Below, one piece after another: positions 55,275 to 64,000 of a stretch of 64,000 nucleotides of DNA. The notes below the pieces were generated by a model. The model saw nothing but the letters and a program-made list of their open reading frames with translations. It searched no databases and was not told the DNA's origin. Within the stretch, counting starts at the first letter, position 1; every line of letters starts with the position of its first letter. Source of the stretch: Paulinella micropora (taxonomy: Eukaryota; Cercozoa; Imbricatea; Euglyphida; Paulinellidae); contig WBZZ01007033.1 in assembly GCA_019918135.1 (NCBI GenBank), positions 201,001-265,000 of the forward strand, written 5' to 3'. The position numbers and the translations under genes are program-made.

Positions 55275-57475
55275 ATGCCTCGCAACCAACGCAACCAGAT
55301 ACCTCGTTTCGAGGCAGTTCCAGAAGCGACCCCATTTCGAGTGTTGAGGAGAGGTGCCGTAAGTAGGATCCCTGTTAGAAGGCCTGTAGACAGACAGATT
55401 CATTTCCCAGATGTCAAGGTACGTTACAGGAGTGCACCCAAAGCTCCAAGGGACATTGAGGGGAATATTTCCAGCTCAAATATTGTTACTGGTGCAAGAA
55501 ACCGTAGACAAACACCGGCAAACGTTTCCACACACATGGCAGTGGACAACGGGGGGAGTGATGGCGATGTTATGGCTGATGCTGATAACGAGTTGAGGTA
55601 TACTGATGTTTGTTTATTTACACGTGTTCTGCGAAAACCAAAAAAGGTCTTGAGGCAGATTCCAGATGTTGTGCAAGCTAGGACGAAAGAAGTGGAGGCG
55701 TCAGGAACGTCTAAATACAAGTCCAAGCTGGTAATCTATGGAGACCAGATGGTTCCCTTCCAGCATTTCAACCCGTACGAGACATCTTCCCCCGTTGCGC
55801 AGCATATCTTTCTACTTACCCTTTGCTCACTAATGGTCGCTATGAATGCAATGATTAAGCATATAGACTTCAGTCAGGCTTACTCTCATGCCGACATGGG
55901 AGAGATTTGCTATGCGATTCCTCCTGATGACTTTAGGTCACAGGATCAGCCAAACAGGATTTGGAAAGTAAGGAAAGCTTTATATGGATCCCCTCAGGCC
56001 GGACGTAGATGGTACACCATATATCTCGCTTCTTGCACAAGATTGGTTATTTACATTCTACCGTCGACGCGTGCGTTTTCTATCTTAGGGACCCGGCGTC
56101 ACAGTTTCCACCGAGCTTCGCCGATGACGTAAGGTCAATGCCATGGGTAGTTTTACTTCGAACTGACGACATGCTTGTTTTTTGCCAGAGGGGGGAGTAA
56201 CATGTAAATTTGATACAGCGACTGCAGCGTGATGGTTTTCGCTTTACAGACAAAGGGGACGTGGAGGTGTTCTGCGGAATGCAATTTAAAGAGGTATGAA
56301 AACGGGTTGCTTATTCATCAAAAGGCTTACATAGACGGTCTATTGCAGGATCGTGGGTCTGCAAATGCAAAGCCGGCTAAGGCACCATGCACAGACCAAG
56401 AGCCACAGCCGGCTGATGAAGCTGCAACGTTGCGACAGTGGCCACAGAGGAAGTTGGCAGGTGAGCTCATTTGGCCCATGTCACAAACACAACCACAGCT
56501 CGCTTATGCTGTCAATAGGTTATGTGTTTATATGTATAAAGAGCCGGACGTTGCCTACGGGATGATTAGTCGCATTTACCGATCGTTGAAGGATCAGCGG
56601 GGAATATTCTTCCCTGCCAACGTAGACTGGAGGACGGTTGATCTGCAAACATATGCCGACGCTGATTTGGGGAAGTGCAAATTCACGAGGCTATCGCGTT
56701 CTGGGGAGTTGCAGATGATAACCGGGCCGGTATTTTGGGCGTCGAAGAGACAGTCGACAGTGGCGCTTTCTACGCAGGAATCGGAGACAATCGCTATGTC
56801 TTCAGCGGCGAGGAATACGGTCGCTATACAGAATTTTTGTGAAGAGATCGGAATACCGATCCCGAGTCCATCGATAGTTTATGGAGATAATCAAGGATCG
56901 ATCCTGACTACGACTAATGGGTTTTGAAGTCATCGTTCGAGACATTTGTCACTCAAACACCACTACATTGTTGAATTAGAACGTAGTGGAAGGATCACGA
57001 GTCGTAAAATTGGGACTGCGGAAAATTTGGCTGACGTATTTACGAAAGCTTTGCCAGTACCGCAACATTTGAACTTGATTGATCAGTTCACAGTTAGATT
57101 GGGGATTACAGAAAAGAATTATTTACGTTTACGACTATCGCGCGACGATGAGTGGAAGTTATGATTATTGGTTTACTTTACTTACGCGCTGGATTAACTT
57201 CGTCGAGGTTACAACTATTGGAATTGTAATGATGTTTTCGTATTATACCATTAAAATGTGTTATACGGATATGATCGGGGGGGAATAACAACAATTAATG
57301 GGGACTGTACCACCTATGAAAGAGGAGTGACCGCAAAGGATGAAAGCTAAGGAATACTCTCTTCTTTTTGTTACTTGTGGTGTAAGGCTATTCTACGAGT
57401 GCTCTACATGAGACGTGATCGATTCCGCTCCATCAGGGCAGAGTTGACGAGTTTGGGGGGAGTGTAAGACCGAAA
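55275..57475 (+). mobile_element. Degenerate Ty1/copia retrotransposon, RT and RNase H part
   Basis: The segment encodes the 3' part of a copia pol. The reverse transcriptase start shows FSQAYSHADMGEICYAIPP and WKVRKALYGSPQAGRRWY. The RT active-site region is seen in another frame as LLRTDDMLVF in place of YVDDM. RNase H (RQSTVALSTQESETIAMSS, YGDNQGS) and the final ADVFTKALPVPQHLNLIDQF tail follow. Frame changes near 56,040 and 56,210 and a TGA at 56925-56927 show it is inactive. Gag, protease and integrase are missing, so it is 5'-truncated at the junction. A polypurine tract (57,451-57,462) precedes TGTAAGACC, the probable start of the 3' LTR. Codon use is AT-richer than the preceding genes. 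Confidence 0.82.
57148..57288 (+). CDS. Small membrane-spanning ORF at copia 3' end
   Basis: A 46-residue ATG frame overlaps the end of the copia pol frame and includes a hydrophobic segment (FVEVTTIGIVMMFSYYTI). It ends before the polypurine tract. Whether it is expressed is unknown; it may be chance. Confidence 0.2.
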   Translation: MSGSYDYWFTLLTRWINFVEVTTIGIVMMFSYYTIKMCYTDMIGGE

Positions 57476-58316
57476 TATCCGGTATATTTGTTCTTATCTT
57501 TTTACCGTCCGGTGAACTCGCAATTGCCGCATTAATACCAATTTAGTTAGCATATTACCAATTATAGCTTAGAGGATAGCTGCAGATATTTTGCCAATTG
57601 TTTCCTTTAATCACAGCAATATTGCCGATTTGCTGATAGCTTTGCTTCCCCGCACCGATCTGAACTGTAATCATATGATCTCTAGAACAGTGACCATTAT
57701 ACACTGTACGCCAGTCATACCATGGTCACTTTCACAGTCATATTGTATATTTCTACACATTCTAGAATAGGAAATCACATGCTTATTACACATTATCGAT
57801 TACGACATTCAGTTTATGTCATTAAAGTGATTTTATCGAACGCATTAAGAACCTCACGGTTTATTATTAATACTTGATCATTTCTGAGGATAGATTACAT
57901 TAATCACTCGGCAAACCGAACAGATCTTGCTGCCAACTTGCCTTCTGCTGTGCCTCTTTGGCAGAGACACAGACCGATGAGCAGTGGCCCTTCTGGCAGA
58001 CGCTAGCTCGCACTTTCGAAGCCATGTAACACTGCAGACTCCTCTTTTCCCTACCCCCTCCTTCCGTTAGGCTTCTTGCAGGGAATGCACTAACAAGGCT
58101 CATAACCCGATGGACAAATTTGAAGGTCCGGGTAGGGAAACTAGCCTGTTAACAGGAGGCTCCGGGATAACAGTTGTCTACCACTATTTTACTGAGTCAC
58201 ACTAAGATTCAAAAAAACCAAAAAGGAAACCAACCTCACTAAATTGGTAATATATGAACATAAAGGCAATTCGCCACCAGTACCAGAAAATATGGTAATA
58301 CAGGAATAATTACTAA
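57463..58316. other. Probable copia 3' LTR and adjacent non-coding host-like DNA
   Basis: The sequence starting TGTAAGACCGAAATATCC directly after the polypurine tract is the expected LTR start. The LTR end is not resolved because no second copy is visible. No gene is supported; the DNA is AT-rich. Confidence 0.35.
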
Positions 58317-58597
58317 GTATTGCTGTTGACATTCAAGACAACAACAAAAATTAGTTTTTCATTTTTGTGTCAGATTTTCATTTTTGTGACAGTTTTTCAT
58401 TTTTGTGACAAAAATTCAAATTTTCAAATTTAACGGTAACATTTCGCGAAATTTTACGATATTTTGCGGACGAATATAGCCGTTAATTTGAAAAATTCAA
58501 ATTTTCACCCAAAATCAAAATTCCAACCAAAAGTGAAATTCCAACCAAAACAGAAAAATCAATTTTTTTTGTTGTCTTGAATGTCAACAGCAATATT
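58317..58597. mobile_element. Small terminal-inverted-repeat element (MITE)
   Basis: The ends are 27-34-base inverted repeats: TATTGCTGTTGACATTCAAG at the left and its complement CTTGAATGTCAACAGCAATA at the right. The interior of about 210 bases is AT-rich with repeated TTTTTCATTTTTGTG and AAAATCAAAATTCC words. TAAG-like bases flank both ends and could be a target duplication. There is no coding capacity, so it is a non-autonomous DNA element in host-like DNA. Confidence 0.7.
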
Positions 58598-58721
58598 AAG
58601 TACTTAGGAGAGTGAAGCTACCGTGACTATACGGTTATGCTGTAGTGGACTAGGATCTAATTTACTTGTCCAATGCTATCAGAAATTAACGGAGCCTTCT
58701 AACTTTTAACAACTATATGCA

Positions 58722-59228
58722 CTAACCTTCTAAACTAACTTTGTGTCCCGCGCCCATATATAACTTAACTTCACTTATGATGCGTAAAAAAAAACTGAAG
58801 TCCCAGTCGTTGCGCCGCCCACCGCGCGCTCCCCCGCTCCCTTGCTTCCTTGTCTTCTGGTAGCCTCCCGAGTCCCTTAGCTTCCCGGCTCCCAGCCGCC
58901 CACTTGCCGCCGCTTGAATCCACCGCCAGGGTCCGGCGTAGAACCACATGTGCGCCGCGCTCTCCACCAACTTGAAGCGCCGCTCCGGGTCCGAGTCGCT
59001 GTCTTGATCGCTGTCCGCACCCCGGACTTCCCCTTGATCGTCGTTGGCCTTTCCCACGCGTTCCTCTTGGGCTGGGCTCGACCTGTTGTTAGCGATCACG
59101 GCCTTTCCTTTCTTCTTCTTACTCCGGCGCTTTGAGCGCTTTGCCTTCTCTTTCTGCTTCTTCTCAACTAAAGGTTTAGGCGGTCTAAGTTTGTTAAAAT
59201 TATTCCCCCATCCCTGGGGCTTCCTTCT
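58722..59228 (-). CDS. Uncertain basic ORF in host-like DNA
   Basis: An open frame without a clear ATG encodes a Lys/Arg-rich segment (KEKAKRSKRRSKKKKGKA), an acidic stretch (DSDQDSDSDPERRF) and a Gly/Arg-rich end. It lies in a GC-richer patch and just downstream of the minus-strand copia fragment. It may be part of that element's gag, a host exon, or chance. Confidence 0.22.
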   Translation of the reverse strand, partial: RRKPQGWGNNFNKLRPPKPLVEKKQKEKAKRSKRRSKKKKGKAVIANNRSSPAQEERVGKANDDQGEVRGADSDQDSDSDPERRFKLVESAAHMWFYAGPWRWIQAAASGRLGAGKLRDSGGYQKTRKQGSGGARGGRRNDWDFSFFLRIISEVKLYMGAGHKVSLEG

Positions 59229-59444
59229 CACTCTCTCTTTCCTGATCTGTATGCAGCCCGCAAAATCCCTCTCAACAGACCATAAGCTGCCTCTTGCAAC
59301 AGCACATTCTCATTCTCCATGTCATGAGTGCATATAAAACATTGCTGCTCACCTGACACTCGCCCCTCACATTGACGATAGACTACTCTCTCTTGTATTA
59401 CCTTCACTTTGCCCATGTGGGCCTTCTCCTTGACCATGCCTGCT

Positions 59445-59915
59445 CTATCTCGTGTCAAAAATCTCGTCATTTCTCTTAATGCTTTTACCAAGCCTGACGG
59501 TGAATTGATCCACAAGAGCAGGGAACTGCGGAGTTGGTAGGGGCTTGGTAAAGGAGTCGGCCAAGTTGTCGGTGGACGGAATGTAGCGAACGGCGACGCG
59601 CTTCTCCCTTACTTCCTCAACTATGTAATGATGTTTGATGTCGAAATGGCGAGAGCGTGGGCCACCCAATCCATTGGATGATACTGTAATCGATCCGCGG
59701 TTGTCCTCATGTATGACCGTCGGCTGCGGGACTGGGATATTCAGCTCACGTAAGAAACTTTGTGCCGCGATCGCAGTGCGCGTGCAATTGGACAATGCTA
59801 TCACTTCTGCATCCATCGTCGATAGTGCCACGGTGGATTGTCGGTGAGAATTCCAGTGAACCGGACCAGTTAACACGTGAAGCTCCCCGTTGCGTGATCG
59901 GCATATCGACATAGA
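59445..59915 (-). mobile_element. Ty1/copia RNase H fragment, opposite strand
   Basis: The minus strand encodes the RNase H domain and tail of a second copia element: HVLTGPVHWNSHRQSTVAL, MDAEVIALSN, HEDNRGSITVSSNG, RSRHFDIKHHYIVE and DNLADSFTKPLPTPQFP. It is cut at its 5' side near 59,915 inside the RNase H domain, with the frame otherwise open. Sequence differs from the 55-57-kb copy, so it is a separate insertion, not an inverted duplicate. Confidence 0.82.
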
Positions 59916-62150
59916 ACTAAGGGGGAGCGTTGGTAGGACAACTACGTTTACTATTAGTGATTACTTTGTGACCGGTAAGTAATTTATTCGTATAGTCGAA
60001 TGACAGTATAGTTCTAGTCAATAAGGGTAACGGACGTAACGAATTCCATATTGGCATTCCGGATTGGACAATAACAATTGTGTAATAATTACAGTCGTGC
60101 GGACTTTATTTCAGTTTCGCTATTACCTTTGAGTTCAAGTTGTCAGTTCTGCTATATTGCGGATTAAAACGGGACAGGGTAGAATCGCCGAAGACCTGGA
60201 CAATCCCCGTGGGAATGCCTCTTCGACTGGCTCTGGCCCGATGTCCCAGGATGGGAGGATGAGGGCTCGCGTATATGACGGAATTCCTGAACCACGTGGA
60301 GAGGCTATCTTAGCTGCGCCTCATCCTTCCTCCCCAAACCTGGCACACGGGTCGGCGCTTCAACATAAGGCGAGCGGCGCTATATGGCAGATGGCACCGC
60401 CGCCTCGACGGTACCGGCGGGTGGATCGGTACGACAAGGACGGGCGTAATCTGATTGTCTGGGGGCTCTCATAACGCACCAATCTACAGGAGATCGCCTC
60501 CAAAATGAGCGGTCTTGGTCCGGTGGTCCCGGTAATGGAGTGGCGTTTCTCAGCAACCGGAACGTAAAGGTATTATGTCCGTGACTGACAGGGTAATTAC
60601 CTAATCAACGGAAAAGGTCGCATATTTACCTATCTGCGCCTACATTCCTTGCACTTTTTTCACTTTCGCTGTCTGACAGCGCTATCTCGATTGAGGTCCG
60701 ATGGTAGACCACTCTTAATCAGAGCAATACACGTTTAAATCGAGTGGACTCTCTTCCACTCTTGCTCTGATATCTCTGTATTCATATTTTTGCTAGGTGA
60801 TCGGAGATTTTTCCTCTTTTCGGGCAAGACTGTTCCGTTCTCAGTTTTGTGGAAATGTCAGGTATAGATCTAGAGAGAAAGTCACTGTCACCGTCTCGTT
60901 GTGCGTCGGCGGACTGAACCCCGAGCCAATCAATGTTTCATAACCTTTAAGCCGCTGAGTTAATGCCTTGCGGTTCATACAGAGGTTAGTAGGGTTTTTG
61001 GCGGTGAAGCCAAGTTTCCGGTCACAATATTAATAAAGAGACAAGTCTGAATGCAGAGACAATCTTTAATTAGTCATTGCCCTTTGTGAAAGGAAGGAAA
61101 AGTGACACGTCACTACTCAAAACTGAAACTACACGTCACTACTCAAAACATGAAATTCCAGATAAATAACTTTCAGATGAATTACGTAATAAAGGTAATA
61201 GTATGGAAATACTAAAGTTCAGGATTGAAATTAAGCGTAGTAATAGTGACAAAAAGGCAATTGATTGCATCAGTCTAACGATAAAATTATTATTACTACT
61301 ACTAGACTAAAACTGAATTAATAATTCTATGAGAATAACGGTAACTGCTGCTCAATGGTTTGGGTCCGATGCGCAATGCCTATTACTAAAGTAACCGTTA
61401 CGCACAATTGACTTGAACTATCCAATAGTAACATTCTCACTGAAAATACTTGCCACACTCAGGAGTGAGTACTGACTTGAACTACTTAGTATATATTCAC
61501 TACGCGTCAATTTTTAGTGTGATCTTTATAATAAAAAAAGAATTTCAGAAAAAGGAGCAAAACTTCACGCAAATTTTCCATATTAAAACCTCCGTTTTAA
61601 GAGTCACTAATGATACATATGCACAGTCTTCATGTCGTTAGATAGTTCTTTATTATTTTATAAATATTCACGGTAACACTGTAAAGTTAACTCTAGTACG
61701 TTTAAATCGTTCAAAACCACTAAAATCACACCATCTGCCAGTAATGCATACAGTACTTATGAACATGCACAAAAATTTCCTTGCATTCGAAAATTTCACA
61801 CAAATCGAGACCACATCTTTCAAGTTTCCTATTAACAAAATTAGTACATGTTTCAGCAATATATACCAATTGAATTTGTGTAAAACTTTCAAGAGACTCT
61901 CACTTGAAAATCTCATGACTTGAGGTGAGGGGCTAATATTATTATCTAAAACATCGAAGGAACGATGCGACACTTGACATCGACCCAAGGGACCGTCTGT
62001 CATCTAACGAGGCTGCCGCGGATGCACGCTTGGCCACGGCTAACCTCGGACGAGTACAAGATGGATGCTGGATAAACTGGATAAGTTATACACAGCGTGG
62101 AAAGCAAGATGCCAGGCAAACAAAGCCAGGGAAGATATGTACAATATTAC
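59916..62150. other. Host-like non-coding DNA
   Basis: I see no supported gene. A GC-richer patch (60,160-60,480) holds a 105-codon ATG frame (Arg/Pro-rich, no family). The rest is AT-rich with no clear element; direct ACTACTCAAAAC-type repeats lie near 61,110-61,150. Confidence 0.4.
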
Positions 62151-62159
62151 ATATAGAAA

Positions 62160-62228
62160 ATAGATAGATAGATAGATAGATAGATAGACAGATAGATAGG
62201 TAGGTAGGTAGGTAGGTAGGTAGATAGG

Positions 62229-62270
<42 letters not shown>

Positions 62271-62290
62271 TATAGATAGATAGAAATAGC
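62160..62290. repeat. TAGA/TAGG tetranucleotide microsatellite
   Basis: About 30 units of GATA/TAGA with an internal TAGG block occur here. A shorter GATA-rich region is at 62,605-62,665. Confidence 0.9.
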
Positions 62291-62372
62291 TCAGGAGAGA
62301 AAAAGTTTTCTGGAAGTCAACAAAGCTTTGCGACCATTCCCGCAAACTTAATCTGCTGGTTGTTGATTGCAT

Positions 62373-62770
62373 TTAGGCTGAGCTCTGTATGCTGTCTTTT
62401 GGAGGTAGGCGGCCGATGGCCAAGGGCGGGCCGCGAGGCAACCTGCCTGGCGCGGGCAGGGGCGGGCGGATGCGCCGGGCCAGCGCGGCGGACGCGGCGG
62501 AGCGGCTGTTGCGCTTCTTGTCCACTTGCGACGACAGCTGCTGCTGCACCGCCGCCGCACCTGCAGGCAATACCAGAAGTCACGCATGTACGTCATGCAG
62601 GCAAATAGATAGTAATAGATAGAATTAGATAGATTGATACGTAGAGGTAGAGATAGATAAATAGATGCGTAGCTACCGCCCTGTTCCCAGGCGCCCCGCA
62701 CGCCGGGGGGAGGTTCGTGCAAGTAGGCCTGGTAGTGCAGCAAGTTGAAGAAGGGACACGGCTTGCTTTG
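62373..62770 (-). CDS. Two putative host exons with phase-consistent intron
   Basis: On the minus strand, a GC-rich segment (62,770-62,677) preceded by TGTGCAG and followed by GTAGCT encodes CPFFNLLHYQAYLHEPPPG. A second (from 62,560), preceded by a pyrimidine-containing CCTGCAG, encodes AAVQQQLSSQVDKKRNSRSA. The 116-base sequence between is AT-rich and repeat-like. Splicing joins G of one exon to GT of the next and keeps one frame, which supports a real intron. The 3' limit (TGA at about 62,373, or a further donor) is unclear. The protein family is not recognised. It indicates that this part is a cellular, intron-containing chromosome. Confidence 0.38.
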
Positions 62771-62839
62771 CTGCACACAGCACACAGCACACAGCAAAGC
62801 GTACGCGTAAAGGATGAGCGCTGGGAGCAGAGGGCGACC

Positions 62840-63195
62840 ACCCTACACAGAGATATACATATATACATGTAAATATACGTGTATGTATTCATACCATAGC
62901 AAGACGAGGTACGGTAATACATATAGATACACAAATACATACATTCATACTACATACATACATACATATATATACATACATATGTATATCTAATATATAT
63001 ATTCATATGTATATATATATATATATGGATATATATATGTATACGTTATATATATATGTATGTATTTAGAGAATATAAGTATATATACAAATATATATGT
63101 ATATTAATATAATATAAATAACATAATATAATATAATATAATATAATATAATATAATATAATATAATATAATATAATATAATATAATATAATATA
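62840..63195. repeat. AT-rich microsatellites
   Basis: TACATA/TATATG and ATATAAT runs (63,122-63,195) fill this interval. No gene is present. Confidence 0.85.
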
Positions 63196-63600
63196 ATCGT
63201 TGTACATGTGTTTCTTTGATGATCGCCTAGTGTTGTAGTTATGAATAGCTGTACTTGGTCGGATGTTGTTGTAGTGTAGGGGTAGGAAAGCTTTGAAGGC
63301 TGGGTAAATAAGGGAGTGTGCATCCATGCATACGCTGTACTTATACATGTTGAGTATGTTAAGTAGGCGTAGTTTGGCGAAAAGTGGTTTGGTAGATGTT
63401 CTCCATGATTTGAGGCAGATCAGACGGATTATACGCTTTTGAATGATAATGAGTGGATGCATAATGGTGTTGTATTCATCAGATCCCCATATAGAGATGC
63501 CATACATAAGTAGGGGGTATACATGTGCATAGTAGAGTTGGTGGAGGATATGGGTGGGGAGTGGCCGTTCACATAGCGAAACATTTGGACAAACGGTTGA
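63196..63600 (-). mobile_element. Non-LTR retrotransposon (LINE) reverse-transcriptase 3' fragment
   Basis: The minus strand encodes the C-terminal part of a LINE reverse transcriptase of the Jockey/CR1-like kind. Visible blocks are LHQLYYAHVYPLLMYGISIW, IIIQKRIIRLICLKSWRTS, KPLFAKLRLLNILNMYKY and IHNYNTRRSSKKHMYN. It ends near the ATATAAT repeat, which could be the element's simple-repeat 3' tail. Only the 3' end is present, as is usual for 5'-truncated LINE copies. This family is widespread in animals. Confidence 0.72.
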
Positions 63601-63635
63601 AGTCGGAGCACACTAGATTGCATGTTCACTACTAC

Positions 63636-63649
63636 TGCTACTGCTACTG

Positions 63650-63721
<72 letters not shown>

Positions 63722-63874
63722 TCTCTCTCCCTTCTCTCTCTCTCTCTCTCTCCCTCCTCCTCCTCCCCCCTCCTCCTCCTCCTCCCTCCTCCTCCTCCTC
63801 CCTCCTCGCTCCTCCCTCCTCGCTCCTCCCTCTCCCTCCTCCCTCTCCCTCCTCCCTCTCCCTCTCCCTCTCCT

Positions 63875-63912
<38 letters not shown>

Positions 63913-64000
63913 CCTCCCTCCCTCCCTCCATAATATAATATAATATAATATAATATAATTAATATAATATAATATAATATAATATAATATAATATAATAT
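63636..64000. repeat. Microsatellite cluster
   Basis: There are successive TAC/CTA (63,636-63,720), CT/CTC (63,720-63,930) and ATAAT (63,930-64,000) repeats to the right edge. The ATAAT run resembles the one at 63,122-63,195, so the LINE fragment lies between similar repeats. Confidence 0.9.

Noticed and set aside
63525-63938. ORFs encoding poly-Tyr/Thr and poly-Ser/Leu
   Set aside because: They are microsatellite translations.

Overview
The window is a mosaic of two kinds of DNA. Positions 1 to about 55,250 form a compact, GC-rich block of about 30 closely spaced, apparently intronless genes on both strands. Recognisable products are a highly divergent RNA polymerase second-largest subunit (RPB2), an mRNA capping guanylyltransferase, a histone H4-like protein, a DOT1-like methyltransferase with a RanBP2 zinc finger, a nicotinamidase, a histidine phosphatase, an FkbM methyltransferase and a DXD-type glycosyltransferase. 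There are also a mucin-like type I membrane glycoprotein, several polytopic membrane proteins, and F-box, LRR, Kelch, Sel1, BspA/DUF285 and C2H2 proteins. A polymerase subunit plus a capping enzyme, a histone and many SCF-type adaptors, among many orphan ORFs, points to a large dsDNA virus of the nucleocytoplasmic kind or a similar lineage, probably present as an endogenous copy. The lineage cannot be assigned from sequence alone.

From about 55,250 to 64,000 the sequence changes to AT-richer DNA typical of a eukaryotic chromosome. It holds two broken Ty1/copia elements in opposite orientation, a small terminal-inverted-repeat element, a LINE reverse-transcriptase 3' fragment, a pair of GC-rich exons with a phase-consistent intron, and many microsatellites. 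The host is a eukaryote; the LINE type is common in animals, but I cannot name the host.

Layout: 0-4.4 kb orphan genes and nicotinamidase; 4.6-11 kb LRR, F-box, Kelch and FkbM genes; 11-12.8 kb CA/TG minisatellites; 12.8-20.5 kb surface and membrane proteins flanking a long orphan gene; 21-22.6 kb capping enzyme; 22.7-28.2 kb orphan, Sel1, zinc-finger and histidine-phosphatase genes; 28.6-33.8 kb RPB2; 34.9-39.6 kb methyltransferase, orphan and H4; 39.9-47.9 kb membrane, orphan, F-box/LRR and glycosyltransferase genes; 48.2-54.8 kb large orphan and membrane proteins; 55.2 kb junction with copia.

Together the genes suggest independent cytoplasmic-style transcription (RPB2, capping), virion or genome chromatin (H4, DOT1-like), remodelling of host ubiquitination (F-box/LRR/Kelch) and glycosylated surface structures. 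Many genes contain frameshifts at short homopolymers, and a few contain in-frame stops. These may be sequencing errors, decay of an integrated copy, or recoding. Long G or C homopolymer clusters lie just upstream of many gene starts, and AT-rich AATTAAAA-like motifs follow many gene ends.
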